From Candidatus Gastranaerophilales bacterium (GTDB lineage: Bacteria; Cyanobacteriota; Vampirovibrionia; Gastranaerophilales; Gastranaerophilaceae): a DNA stretch of 64,000 bases. The DNA is taken from contig CANQRH010000005.1 of assembly GCA_947626225.1 (NCBI GenBank), positions 99,876 to 163,875 on the forward strand, in the 5' to 3' direction. A model generated the notes under the pieces. It did no database searches, was not told the origin of the DNA, and saw only the letters and a program-made list of their open reading frames with translations. Below, piece after piece: positions 42,854 through 51,362 of this stretch. Within the stretch, counting starts at the first letter, position 1. Each line of letters opens with the position of its first letter. The translations under genes and the position numbers were made by a program.

Positions 42854-43720
42854 TTAATATATTGAAATTTCGTAATTTCCGTTAGTAACGGAAAAATTCA
42901 TTCTTATAGTTTCGCCGTTGTACCCTTCAGGCGGCGGAGAAAATCTCGGAACACTCATCAGCATATAATATACGGTGTCATTTAAAGATTTGTTGTCGGA
43001 TTCTTTGGAAAATTTTCTGTTGATAAGCTTCCCTGTACTGTCAACGGAAAATTGAATTGAACAGCTGCCCGAGCCTTGAATACTTCCGACTGCAAATTTA
43101 GAAAACAAAAGCGCACGTAAATTAGCTTTATATCTTAACATTGCGGGGCTGTTGGGGTTATAAGACGGTTTGGGAGTTTCAACTTTTTGGGGTTCGGAAA
43201 CGTTTTCCGCCTGTTCTTTATTAATTTTTTGTTCCGCTTTCGGCTTTGGTGTTTCTGCGCTAACCGGAGTTTTTATTTTTTTAGGCGGTTCAACTGTCTT
43301 TGGAGGTTTATTCACCTCTTTTTTTTTATCGGTTTTTATGACTTTTTTTACTGTTTCGTTTACAAAATCTCTTACGGGAACGGGAGTCAGAACAATAGGT
43401 TCGCTAACGGGAGCTGCTTCCTGTTTGGGAGCTTGATAAACGGGAGTATCATCCCAAATTTTGTTGATATCGGGAATATTTACCGCCTGTTTTTGTTTCG
43501 GTTTATCCTGAATAGTTTCGGGTTCGCCTTTTATCGGTATTAGCCAAATTATTATTGATAAAATAATACACAGTGCAAGAAAAATTCCCGATATAATTTC
43601 GGATTTTTCCTCCAATGTTAAAGACCTTTTTTCTTCAATATATTCAAATGTGTTATTTCCGCATTCGCAGTAATCCGGTTTTTGCTCATAACGGCTTTGG
43701 CATTCTTTACATATATACAT
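42854..43720 (-). CDS. Zinc-ribbon/TonB-like membrane protein
   Basis: 288 residues. The N-terminus MYICKECQSRYEQKPDYCECG has two CxxC/CxC pairs forming a zinc ribbon on the cytoplasmic side. A single membrane helix (IISGIFLALCIILSIIIWLI) follows at about residue 40, then a Pro/Lys-rich periplasmic linker of about 120 residues and a C-terminal TonB-like domain (GSGSCSIQFSVDSTGKL, then SVPRFSPPPEGY). This order, zinc ribbon on TonB, is uncommon. ExbB/ExbD are not in the window. It is the last of a five-gene run of envelope genes before mfd. Confidence 0.75.
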   Translation of the reverse strand: MYICKECQSRYEQKPDYCECGNNTFEYIEEKRSLTLEEKSEIISGIFLALCIILSIIIWLIPIKGEPETIQDKPKQKQAVNIPDINKIWDDTPVYQAPKQEAAPVSEPIVLTPVPVRDFVNETVKKVIKTDKKKEVNKPPKTVEPPKKIKTPVSAETPKPKAEQKINKEQAENVSEPQKVETPKPSYNPNSPAMLRYKANLRALLFSKFAVGSIQGSGSCSIQFSVDSTGKLINRKFSKESDNKSLNDTVYYMLMSVPRFSPPPEGYNGETIRMNFSVTNGNYEISIY

Positions 43721-43724
43721 AACG

Positions 43725-43904
43725 TTATTTTACCATAAACAATACTGATTTATATAGCCCTAAACATATTAAAGCAGTAAAGAACATTATAATAAGTATT
43801 GCAGTCATTCTTGTAATATTATATTCTTCTTTTGCCTGTAAAAATTTTATGAAAAACGGAATTTCAAGAATTATAAAAATAATCCAAAATAATATTTTTA
43901 TCAC
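43725..43904 (-). CDS. Short membrane protein (59 residues)
   Basis: A GTG start at 43904 overlaps the stop of the preceding small gene by 3 bp. The 59-residue product has two hydrophobic helices: ILFWIIFIILEIPFFIKFL and MTAILIIMFFTALICLGLY, separated by a polar loop KEEYNITR. It ends 4 bp before the start of the zinc-ribbon/TonB gene. Tight packing within the operon is the main evidence that it is real. No family recognised. Confidence 0.6.
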   Translation of the reverse strand: MIKILFWIIFIILEIPFFIKFLQAKEEYNITRMTAILIIMFFTALICLGLYKSVLFMVK

Positions 43905-44044
43905 TTAACCGCCCTTTTAAAAATAATACTTTCAAGTTGAATAGTTTTGTGCATCTGCGGTTTCATTTTGTAGGTAATTATTGTTGCCGCAGCTAAAATT
44001 AACATAGTCAGCAATGCAATAATAAGAATTTTTTCAACTTTCAT
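43901..44044 (-). CDS. Short single-span membrane protein (47 residues)
   Basis: The ATG at 44044 overlaps the stop of the TonB-like gene (44044-44904) by one base (TGATG), so translation is coupled. The product has one hydrophobic helix, ILIIALLTMLILAAATIITY, and a basic C-terminal tail ending FKRAVK. It overlaps the next small gene by 3-4 bp. Both would be missed by gene callers with a length cutoff. No family recognised. Confidence 0.6.
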   Translation of the reverse strand: MKVEKILIIALLTMLILAAATIITYKMKPQMHKTIQLESIIFKRAVK

Positions 44045-44904
44045 CAGTGTACTATCCTTTCGTAATCGGAAAAATCATTCGGTGAAGAATATCTTTCCTG
44101 CGTTCCTATGAGAAACAATCCCGTAACAACGGTAGAAGTCCTTTGCGTTCCGCGCGGGAAATTCAAAATCGGTTTGCGCTGGAGTCTTGATATTGCCGGT
44201 TTTACGTTGTTTCTTGCAACGTCCATAAAGTTCGGATTTGAGCACTCAACTTTTATATTTGACACATTTCCGAATTTATCAACCACAAACGTAAACATAA
44301 ACATTGTACCCAAAGGTGCATAATCTATGTTTGAATCCTTCATTATTTGGTTTTGGATATTACTTCTCCATATATTCCAAGCTATAATTTCTTCCTGCTC
44401 CGTCATATAAGGATTTTTATGCTCGGTTTGCTTTTCAACCGGTTTTGGCTGTCGGACGGGTTGGGGTTTTTCAATGGGCTTAGGTTGTTCTGCGGGTTTG
44501 GGCTGTTCTTGCTGTTGAGAAACCTGCTTTTCCGCTTCATCAATTATTTTTTTTAGAAGTTCAACCTGTGAAACGTCGTCTTTAACGACTTGTTTGGTTC
44601 TTTTCGGCATGTTGTCCGATGGTGTTACGGAAACCTGTTTGACAATATCATCAGGCTGATTTTGGATTTTTATATTGATATCTTTTTTTGTTTCGATGGG
44701 ACGCGAAACTTCTACGGTTTTTGATGCTTCCCGAACGGTTGATGTTACGGGAATATTTGTTGCGGAAATCGTATCGCTTATGCGTGTAAGCTTGAAATCA
44801 GCATCTTCAATAATCATAGGCTGATGCATTTCAGGACGGAGCATAATTGTCACTATCGTCAATAAAACAAATAATATAATTACCGAATATTTTAAAAAAT
44901 CCAT
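44044..44904 (-). CDS. TonB-like protein with Pro/Lys-rich linker
   Basis: 286 residues: an N-terminal membrane anchor (YSVIILFVLLTIVTIML), a long charged, Pro/Gln/Lys-rich spacer (EQPKPAEQPKPIEKPQPV), and a C-terminal TonB-fold region (WRSNIQNQIMKDSNIDYAPL, then FTFVVDKFGNVSNIKVECSN). TonB proteins transmit proton-motive force to outer-membrane receptors; whether this one does is unknown, as no receptor or ExbBD is nearby. It starts 2 bp after the FHA-like gene. Confidence 0.7.
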   Translation of the reverse strand: MDFLKYSVIILFVLLTIVTIMLRPEMHQPMIIEDADFKLTRISDTISATNIPVTSTVREASKTVEVSRPIETKKDINIKIQNQPDDIVKQVSVTPSDNMPKRTKQVVKDDVSQVELLKKIIDEAEKQVSQQQEQPKPAEQPKPIEKPQPVRQPKPVEKQTEHKNPYMTEQEEIIAWNIWRSNIQNQIMKDSNIDYAPLGTMFMFTFVVDKFGNVSNIKVECSNPNFMDVARNNVKPAISRLQRKPILNFPRGTQRTSTVVTGLFLIGTQERYSSPNDFSDYERIVH

Positions 44905-44906
44905 AT

Positions 44907-46514
44907 TTAATCTTTATCTACTTTTGCCAGTAATTCATCGCAAGCATATATTTCAAATTTTGTTTGGCTGAGCATAAGAGTTTCGGCAATCAGCAATGCT
45001 GTCGGAACCAATGCGGCAACAAGGCTTAAAAATATACCTTGCATATCTCCGCCGATTTCAGTCATGAAATATGAAATGTTCATTGAAAATTCAATAAATA
45101 TAATTGAGCAGGCAATCCACAAAGAACGTGATTTTTCACTGTTTAAACGTCTTACGCCTTCCAATCCGTAAATCGTTACACCGTGGTGTTGGTAATCGCT
45201 GAATCCGTCCTGCTTAATTACCTGAGAACCCTGAATTTTTTTTGTACATAAAAATGCGTTTACAAATGTGAAAAACGCAAATATTATCAAAAATGTTGCA
45301 AGAGTCAGAAATACGGGACTTATCCTAAGCCCTGAAATTCTTACCCAGCCCGCAGCTTCCGGAAAGCACATAGCAAGAGTGTTTGAAACACCGTATGCCA
45401 AAAACGGTGCGGTTAAAATACCTACTATTGTTTCTCCGGCAGATTTCAATTGCAGGTTAAACATTTTATCTTTGATATACTGAATTTTTGAATTGCTCAA
45501 ACTGTTTACATATCTTTCAATCCACTGTCTGTAAGATTTTATAATACTTTCAAAATCTTCTCTGTATTCAAATTTATCAAGAGTAGCCGTCCATTCGCTT
45601 GCATTGCATTTAAAATATCCGCAGGAGATTGCAAGAACAGCCATAATGCCTGAGAAGAAGAATGAAATAAATATCGCAAATGTTAAAAAGTCATTTAAAT
45701 TCATATAGTAAACGAGGTTTACAACATAAATTCCCAAGCAGAATATCAAAGAAAATATAAGCATGAAACCCTGTCCGAGCTTGGCAGATCTGGAAACTTC
45801 TTTTTGTAATCCGCTCTGTAAATAAAGATATATACCTTGTTTCAGCAGAAGGCATATCCCGTAAATCATTATGGTATATAAAGCCCATACCTTAATATTT
45901 GTCGGGAGATGCAAGAAATTTGCCGATTCTTTAATTGATAAGCCCATAAGGTAGTTAGATACTCCGAATGCGCATATCATTGCACTTAAAAACATAGCTA
46001 TATGTAAAAATATGCTTGTTTTGGCATTAGCCGAAAGCTTATTTTTCAAATCGTTTATATGAAATGCAACTTGTTTAGTAATTGATACACGAACATTTTC
46101 CAAATCTTCAAGCTGTTTTTCAAGTTTTACTTTCGTCACGGCATTGACGTCCTGTCCGTACAACCCTCTTATATCTTCTTCGGTTAAATCTTCTTTGCCT
46201 ATTGAAGTTATTGTTTTTGAATGTGCGGGAACCTCGGAGGTAATTTTAACGCTTAAAAATTCATCGGTTCCGCCAAACATAAGTCTGCATACATTGCGAA
46301 CTTCAACCCTTTTTACGGGTTGCCCCTTAAACAATACTCTGTCGCTTTGAAAATTATTCATAATTGAACATTTTCCGTCTGCATACTGTAAAGTCAAAAG
46401 AACGTCGAAATCAAGGTTTAAAACCACATCACAATTAGGATTTGTACCTATATTTAAGACATCTTTATCAGTAAAAACTTTTTCACCTTGTGTTGTAGAA
46501 ATTACTATAGCCAT
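44907..46514 (-). CDS. FHA-like N-terminal domain fused to a multi-span membrane protein
   Basis: 535 residues. Residues 1-95 look like a degenerate FHA domain (LNIGTNPNCDVVLNLDFDV and DRVLFKGQPVKRVEV), normally a phosphothreonine-binding module. A coiled segment follows, then about eight hydrophobic spans between residues 165 and 530, with a long cytoplasmic loop in between. No known transporter signature. It sits between a VWA protein and two TonB-like proteins, which suggests an envelope complex of unknown purpose. Confidence 0.55.
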   Translation of the reverse strand: MAIVISTTQGEKVFTDKDVLNIGTNPNCDVVLNLDFDVLLTLQYADGKCSIMNNFQSDRVLFKGQPVKRVEVRNVCRLMFGGTDEFLSVKITSEVPAHSKTITSIGKEDLTEEDIRGLYGQDVNAVTKVKLEKQLEDLENVRVSITKQVAFHINDLKNKLSANAKTSIFLHIAMFLSAMICAFGVSNYLMGLSIKESANFLHLPTNIKVWALYTIMIYGICLLLKQGIYLYLQSGLQKEVSRSAKLGQGFMLIFSLIFCLGIYVVNLVYYMNLNDFLTFAIFISFFFSGIMAVLAISCGYFKCNASEWTATLDKFEYREDFESIIKSYRQWIERYVNSLSNSKIQYIKDKMFNLQLKSAGETIVGILTAPFLAYGVSNTLAMCFPEAAGWVRISGLRISPVFLTLATFLIIFAFFTFVNAFLCTKKIQGSQVIKQDGFSDYQHHGVTIYGLEGVRRLNSEKSRSLWIACSIIFIEFSMNISYFMTEIGGDMQGIFLSLVAALVPTALLIAETLMLSQTKFEIYACDELLAKVDKD

Positions 46515-46526
46515 TTATTTACCTCA

Positions 46527-47201
46527 TTATCTTCCGATTGCGTGAAGGAATTTTCTAATTGATTTATCAACATTTTGTTCCGGAGAAACTATAAGTTTTG
46601 TTTCGCCCAAAACAGGAGTCAATTTTTCTTTTACCAAATCGAGTTTGGCAGGATGAGCATCCAAAAACATCATTGAAATTTCGGGCGCATATTTTTTGAC
46701 ATTTTTCACATTATCCGGCAGAACATCCCAGTTAATTTGTTTATCAATATCTCCTTCATTTTCCAAATCTCCTATAACAACTACGGAAGGAATATATCCT
46801 TCTTTTTTCATTGTTAAGGCATGCGAGAATGCTTTTTTCAGCCCGTCACCGTATGCCGTTCCGTAATCCTTCTCATCATATTGAGTGAAAGCATCCATGG
46901 ATTTTGTAATGGTGCTTCCGTTCATCGGGGTGCCTTCATAAATCAAGTAAGCATCTTCTGACACCCTCAAAATTTTTATTTGATCTTCAGGATCCAAAAG
47001 GTTGCATATCTGTCTTAAAATCTTTTTCTGTTCGGGGAGTCTTTTCTGGTTTGATGCGGAAGAATCCACTACAAATATAACCGCAGCGGGATGAAAATCA
47101 TCTACTTTAATGTTTTTCAAAGCTGCCCAGACAAATTTCAGTGCGATGGTAAACACTAAAATCAACAATCCTATAGTAATTAATCTTTTGTTTAATTTCA
47201 T
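46527..47201 (-). CDS. VWA-domain membrane-anchored protein
   Basis: 224 residues with one N-terminal membrane helix (LITIGLLILVFTIALKFVW) and an extracytoplasmic von Willebrand factor A domain. The MIDAS is partly visible as FVVDSSASNQ (D-x-S-x-S), with the conserved Thr probably in YDEKDYGTAYGDGL and Asp in VVIGDLENEGD. VWA domains bind proteins in a metal-dependent way. It is 12 bp upstream of the FHA-like gene and likely its partner. Confidence 0.75.
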   Translation of the reverse strand: MKLNKRLITIGLLILVFTIALKFVWAALKNIKVDDFHPAAVIFVVDSSASNQKRLPEQKKILRQICNLLDPEDQIKILRVSEDAYLIYEGTPMNGSTITKSMDAFTQYDEKDYGTAYGDGLKKAFSHALTMKKEGYIPSVVVIGDLENEGDIDKQINWDVLPDNVKNVKKYAPEISMMFLDAHPAKLDLVKEKLTPVLGETKLIVSPEQNVDKSIRKFLHAIGR

Positions 47202-47304
47202 AATCTGCCCTTACAAAAAATAATATATCACAATTTCCGCCCGTAATCAAGCAAAAAAAACGACTCTTACTTTCCGGTTATAAAAGTTTAATCGGAAACT
47301 AAAC

Positions 47305-48120
47305 CTACATTTCATAAGGAGATGCAGTCAGTGTATCAATCAATTTAACCTGCATGGTTGTGCCGTCCGGGATTTCGATTTCCTGACCTCTGTTCATTCC
47401 CCCGTAAAGTCCGCCGCCTATTGCTCCGACACCGCCGTATATAAGCATGTTTCTGCCCCAGTCGCCTCCGCCGCCCATCGCAGTGAATGCCGCACCCAAA
47501 AGCAAACTGCCCAATGCTCCTAAAACCACGTCACGAGTCATTTTTTGTACTCGTTCACTTTCGGATTTCAGATAAATATTTTCCGTTGAAATCTCAAGCA
47601 TTGTGCCGTCAGGGGTTAGAATTTCGTTGAAATTCAACTCTATCATACCGCTTCCGTATGCATAGCCTGCGTTTTTTGCATCATAAGCCGTTCCGTAAAC
47701 CAAACTGCCTGCGGGTGCTATCATTACGCCGTTATATTTTAAATCGTTAGTAAGTCTTACTGTCAGACGGTCATTTTTTTCAAGACTGCCCGAGCTTATA
47801 CCGGAATCAAACGTCACCGCAAAACTTGTACCTGCCGGAACTTTTACAACGGAACCGTAAAGCGGTCTTTGATGAGGTGTTTGCGGAACATCAATCAGCA
47901 AATCCTGTTGAAAAGTGCCGTTATCGGGAGTGTAATTTGTTCTTTCAACATCTGTGTAAAGCTCTTTTGCATTACGTTTTCTTGTAAAATCAGTCGGGCT
48001 GAACCGTAATTCGTTTTGTCTGTCAAATTCTGCCTGAGCTTCGTCTGAAAAGTCGTATTCGGCAAACGCCGGAGTTATTAATAAATTTAAACTAAGCAAA
48101 ATCGCTAAAATCTTTTTCAT
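47305..48120 (-). CDS. Exported TrbI-like protein
   Basis: 271 residues with a clean signal peptide (ILAILLSLNLLITPAFA|E). The central part, VVKVPAGTSFAVTFDSGIS, NDRLTVRLTNDLKYNGVMI and APAGSLVYGTAYDA, is like the beta-rich VirB10/TrbI core. A Gly-rich hydrophobic patch follows (LGALGSLLLGAAFTAMGGGG). No other conjugation gene is present, so it is more likely a stand-alone envelope protein. It has about 100 bp to the VWA gene. Confidence 0.6.
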   Translation of the reverse strand: MKKILAILLSLNLLITPAFAEYDFSDEAQAEFDRQNELRFSPTDFTRKRNAKELYTDVERTNYTPDNGTFQQDLLIDVPQTPHQRPLYGSVVKVPAGTSFAVTFDSGISSGSLEKNDRLTVRLTNDLKYNGVMIAPAGSLVYGTAYDAKNAGYAYGSGMIELNFNEILTPDGTMLEISTENIYLKSESERVQKMTRDVVLGALGSLLLGAAFTAMGGGGDWGRNMLIYGGVGAIGGGLYGGMNRGQEIEIPDGTTMQVKLIDTLTASPYEM

Positions 48121-48226
48121 ATTTAATATTATTATAATTAAATATTTGATTTATACAAGTTTAAATTGTTAATTATCTTTACCTGCCGTTGTGTTTCATG
48201 CTATAATCGCTTAAAAAGGAGAGTTT

Positions 48227-48832
48227 ATGGAAAAGATTTTAGAGATATTAGCGGTAGTTGTGAGTGCTTATATTATCGGTTCGATACCGACGGGATATAT
48301 TATCGTCAAAATATTTACCGGACAGGATATCAGAACCATAGGTTCAGGCTCTACGGGTGCAACCAACGTTAAAAGAGTTATGGGTAAAAAATGGTTTTTC
48401 ATAACGATGTTGTTAGATGCTTTTAAAGGTGCATTACCCGTCATATTAGCCGCAATGTTTGCGAAATCTTTTTCAGGTATCGGGCTTTTGCCTGTATTAG
48501 CATCGGTTGCGGTAATTTTAGGACACAGCAAATCAATTTTCCTTAAATTTACGGGCGGAAAATCCGTTGCATCGGGTATCGGAACAATTTTAGCCTTAAA
48601 TTGGCAGGTCGGATTGATTATCGCCGGAATATGGGCGGTTGTAACATTTTTCACCCGTTATGTATCTGTGGGTTCAATCACTGCCGTGGCTCTTTCTCCG
48701 CTTTTAATGTATGTTTTTAATGCACCGTCCGCATACATCGTGTATTGCGCTTTGGGAGCTTTATATATTATTTGGCTTCACAGGTCAAATATTCAAAGAC
48801 TTATTAAAGGTGAAGAAAATAAAGTCCGTTAA
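48227..48832 (+). CDS. plsY: Glycerol-3-phosphate acyltransferase PlsY
   Basis: Transfers an acyl group from acyl phosphate to glycerol 3-phosphate, the first step of phospholipid synthesis. The 201-residue integral membrane protein shows the three PlsY motifs: GSIPTGYII with IRTIGSGSTGATNVKRV, GHSKSIFLKFTGGKSVAS and, at the C-terminus, IWLHRSNIQRLIKGEE. The AAGGAGAGTTT Shine-Dalgarno supports the start. The last 4 bp overlap pilT on the other strand. Confidence 0.95.
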   Translation: MEKILEILAVVVSAYIIGSIPTGYIIVKIFTGQDIRTIGSGSTGATNVKRVMGKKWFFITMLLDAFKGALPVILAAMFAKSFSGIGLLPVLASVAVILGHSKSIFLKFTGGKSVASGIGTILALNWQVGLIIAGIWAVVTFFTRYVSVGSITAVALSPLLMYVFNAPSAYIVYCALGALYIIWLHRSNIQRLIKGEENKVR

Positions 48833-49896
48833 TTGCTGAACAGACGTTTTAATTCTTCAGGTCTTGAAGAACGCTGAAGTGCATCATCAACCGTAATAAG
48901 ATTTTTCTTATAAAGTTCCGCCAGTGATGCTTCAAGTGTTTGCATACCTATACCCGAATTCATTTGAATTGTGGAATATATTTGAGCGGATTTTGCTTCT
49001 CTGATAAGGTTTGAAACTGCAGGAGTAACCAGAAGAATTTCCTGAGCCATGATACGTCCTTTTTTGGTTCCGTCCGGCTGCAGCTTTTGAAGAAGTGTTT
49101 GAGCAAATACCGCAACAAGAGAGTTTGCAAGCTGAATACGGATTTGTTGCTGCTGACCTTCCGGGAAAACGTCTATGATACGGTCAATGGTTTGTGCTGC
49201 GGAAGATGTGTGAAGCGTTCCGAACACAAGGTGGCCGGTTTCCGCTGCGGTCAGAGCCAGTGCTATGGTTTCGTGGTCTCTCATCTCACCTACAAGTATA
49301 ATATCAGGGTCTTCACGGAGTGCTGATTTTAATGCGTTTGCAAATGAACGTGTGTCCATGCCGAGTTCTCTCTGGTGAATAATACTCTGTTTTGATGTGT
49401 GAACATATTCTATAGGATCTTCAATCGTCAAAATGTGTTCTGCTCTGCTTGTGTTTATATAGTCAATCATTGCGGCAAGAGTAGTGGATTTACCGGAACC
49501 GGTAGGACCGGTAACCAGAACAAGTCCGCGCGGTTTTTCCGCCGTCTTTCTGACAATTTCCGGCAGTCCGAGCTGCTCAAAAGACGGTACAATATCGGTA
49601 ATCGTTCTGAATGCGGCGGCATAGTTGCCTTTGTCTTTATAAAAGTTTACCCTGAAACGGCTTACACCCTCAATACCGTATGAAAAGTCAAGCTCCCAGT
49701 TTTGTTCAAGGTTTCTTCTCTGTTCGTTGGAAAGCATCGGAAAAAGTAAATTTTCAACTTCTTCGGGAGAAAAAGCAGGATAATTATACCGTTGAAGTTT
49801 ACCGTCAATACGTGCAACAGGCGGCAAGCCTGATGATATATGCAAGTCGGAACCGCCGTCTTTTACCATTTTTTCTAAAAGTTCTTCAATTAACAT
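48829..49896 (-). CDS. pilT: PilT-type twitching/retraction ATPase
   Basis: Hexameric ATPase that powers type IV pilus retraction. The 355-residue protein has the Walker A GPTGSGKSTTLAAM, the Asp box ILTIEDPIEYVH, Walker B in DIILVGEMRDHETIAL, and the His box GHLVFGTLHTSSAAQTIDR. The C-terminal AIRNLIREGK-type motif is seen as VSNLIREAKSAQI. It is downstream of a small gene that starts at 50154. Pilin-like genes occur at 26834 and 33570, but assembly genes are not in the window. Confidence 0.95.
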   Translation of the reverse strand: MLIEELLEKMVKDGGSDLHISSGLPPVARIDGKLQRYNYPAFSPEEVENLLFPMLSNEQRRNLEQNWELDFSYGIEGVSRFRVNFYKDKGNYAAAFRTITDIVPSFEQLGLPEIVRKTAEKPRGLVLVTGPTGSGKSTTLAAMIDYINTSRAEHILTIEDPIEYVHTSKQSIIHQRELGMDTRSFANALKSALREDPDIILVGEMRDHETIALALTAAETGHLVFGTLHTSSAAQTIDRIIDVFPEGQQQQIRIQLANSLVAVFAQTLLQKLQPDGTKKGRIMAQEILLVTPAVSNLIREAKSAQIYSTIQMNSGIGMQTLEASLAELYKKNLITVDDALQRSSRPEELKRLFSN

Positions 49897-49899
49897 AAT

Positions 49900-50154
49900 T
49901 TATCCTTCCTGAAAATTCATTAGTGCATCGTCATCTTTCATCGCAAGCTCAATGAGTGCATAAGTCATATAAGCTCCGAGCGCAACAGCTTTGGGATCCA
50001 AATCAGTTTGATTTGAAGCTTCAATAATTGCCGTATTGATTTCCGGATTTTCTTCTTTTATATAGTGAATCATTTTTTTACGCCAGGCGGGCATATCTTT
50101 GAATATTTCACTGAATGCCGTTGCTGAATTTTCTTCCGATATAATTGGCAGCAT
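49900..50154 (-). CDS. Small hypothetical protein upstream of pilT
   Basis: An 84-residue acidic protein with an AAGGGAATAAA Shine-Dalgarno. It is mostly helical, with MPAWRKKMIHYIKEENPEIN in the middle and AVALGAYMTYALIELAMKDD near the end. Its stop is 3 bp upstream of pilT, so the two are co-transcribed, which hints at a pilus-related task. No family recognised. Confidence 0.65.
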   Translation of the reverse strand: MLPIISEENSATAFSEIFKDMPAWRKKMIHYIKEENPEINTAIIEASNQTDLDPKAVALGAYMTYALIELAMKDDDALMNFQEG

Positions 50155-50243
50155 TTTATTCCCTTCTGTTACATTCTTATTATATAAAAATTTTTGAAAT
50201 TAGTCCATACAAAAAAATCATATATTTGAGGTATAATTTTTTT

Positions 50244-51362
50244 ATGAGGTTGAGGGATTTAAGGCTTACGAATTTCAGAAACTGCAAGGATTTAAGACTT
50301 GATTTGCAGTCAAAAAAAGTTCTTATAATCGGCAAAAATGCACAGGGAAAAACAAATATTCTCGAAAGTATTTATTTTTTGTCCTCATTGAAAACTCCGA
50401 GAACATCTAATAATACGGAGCTTATTAATTTTGATGCGGAAAAAGCGCAGATTAATTGTAATCTCATAAAAGCGGATACCGATGTTGAGCTTGATTTCTC
50501 TTATTCCCGAGAAAAAAAAAGAGAGCTTGCGCTTAACAAAGTTAAAACGACTCCGAAAAATTTTAAATCGGTTTTAAAGACCGTTCTTTTTTCCAGTGCC
50601 GATTTGATGCTTTTGCGCGGAAACCCCTCTGACAGACGAGATTGGCTTGACAGAGCAATTTCACAAGTTTATCCCGCTTACGATGAGAGACTTTCAAAGT
50701 ATGACAAAATCCGAATACAAAAAAATAATCTTCTCAAAGAATATTTGAAAACGGGATATTTGAACGAAACACTTTTTGATGTTTATAACGAACAACTTGT
50801 GATTACGGGGAGCAATATAATATTTCTGCGGAAAAAATTCCTCAAAGAAATTGAAAAAACAGCGGTGGAAAAACACAGAATTATTAGTGAAACTGAGGTT
50901 TTGAAAATTGATTACGACTGCTCATTTTTGAAAGATGAATTTAACCTTGAAGATATTGCACAGGCTTTTAAAACTTCTCTAATCGAGTGCAAAGCAGAGG
51001 AAATGCGCAGAGGGCAAGCATGTACAGGGCCTCATCGCGATGATGTTATTTTTTATATAAATAATAACGAAGCCGTAAAATACGCATCGCAAGGTCAGCA
51101 AAGAACTGTTGTTCTTGCTCTGAAGCTTTCCGAACTTGATATAATTACGGAAAAAACCGGTGAAGAACCCGTACTTCTTCTTGACGATGTATTGGCGGAA
51201 CTTGATGATATCAGGCAGAATTATCTTTTAAAATCAATAAACGATAATACTCAAACTGTTATTACGTCCGTTGATACGGTGCTTTTTGAAAAAGAATTTC
51301 TGAACGGCGTAAAAATTTACAGAATTGAAAACGGTTCTCTAAAAGATGATACCGTTATTTGA
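50244..51362 (+). CDS. recF: DNA replication and repair protein RecF
   Basis: ABC-type ATPase that loads RecA at gaps. I start at the ATG at 50244 (MRLRDLRLTNFRNCKDLRLD), giving 372 residues, the family's usual length; an upstream start would add unrelated residues. Walker A is IGKNAQGKTNILESIYFLS, the signature is YASQGQQRTVVLALKLSE and Walker B is VLLLDDVLAELD. An A9 run occurs at about 50512-50520 in the coding sequence. It overlaps the 3' end of the convergent NAGPA-type gene by 8 bp. Confidence 0.95.
   Translation: MRLRDLRLTNFRNCKDLRLDLQSKKVLIIGKNAQGKTNILESIYFLSSLKTPRTSNNTELINFDAEKAQINCNLIKADTDVELDFSYSREKKRELALNKVKTTPKNFKSVLKTVLFSSADLMLLRGNPSDRRDWLDRAISQVYPAYDERLSKYDKIRIQKNNLLKEYLKTGYLNETLFDVYNEQLVITGSNIIFLRKKFLKEIEKTAVEKHRIISETEVLKIDYDCSFLKDEFNLEDIAQAFKTSLIECKAEEMRRGQACTGPHRDDVIFYINNNEAVKYASQGQQRTVVLALKLSELDIITEKTGEEPVLLLDDVLAELDDIRQNYLLKSINDNTQTVITSVDTVLFEKEFLNGVKIYRIENGSLKDDTVI

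Noticed and set aside
43187..43543. Plus-strand Phe-rich ORFs opposite the TonB-like gene
   Set aside because: Antisense of a Lys/Pro-rich linker, which always yields Phe/Gly-rich reverse frames.
47305..48120. TrbI-like protein as evidence for a conjugative element
   Set aside because: No other conjugation, mobilisation or integration gene is present, and the flanks are housekeeping genes.
50512..50520. A9 run in recF as a second phase-variable tract
   Set aside because: The gene is intact and in frame, and A-runs of this length are expected in an AT-rich genome; no switching logic is visible.
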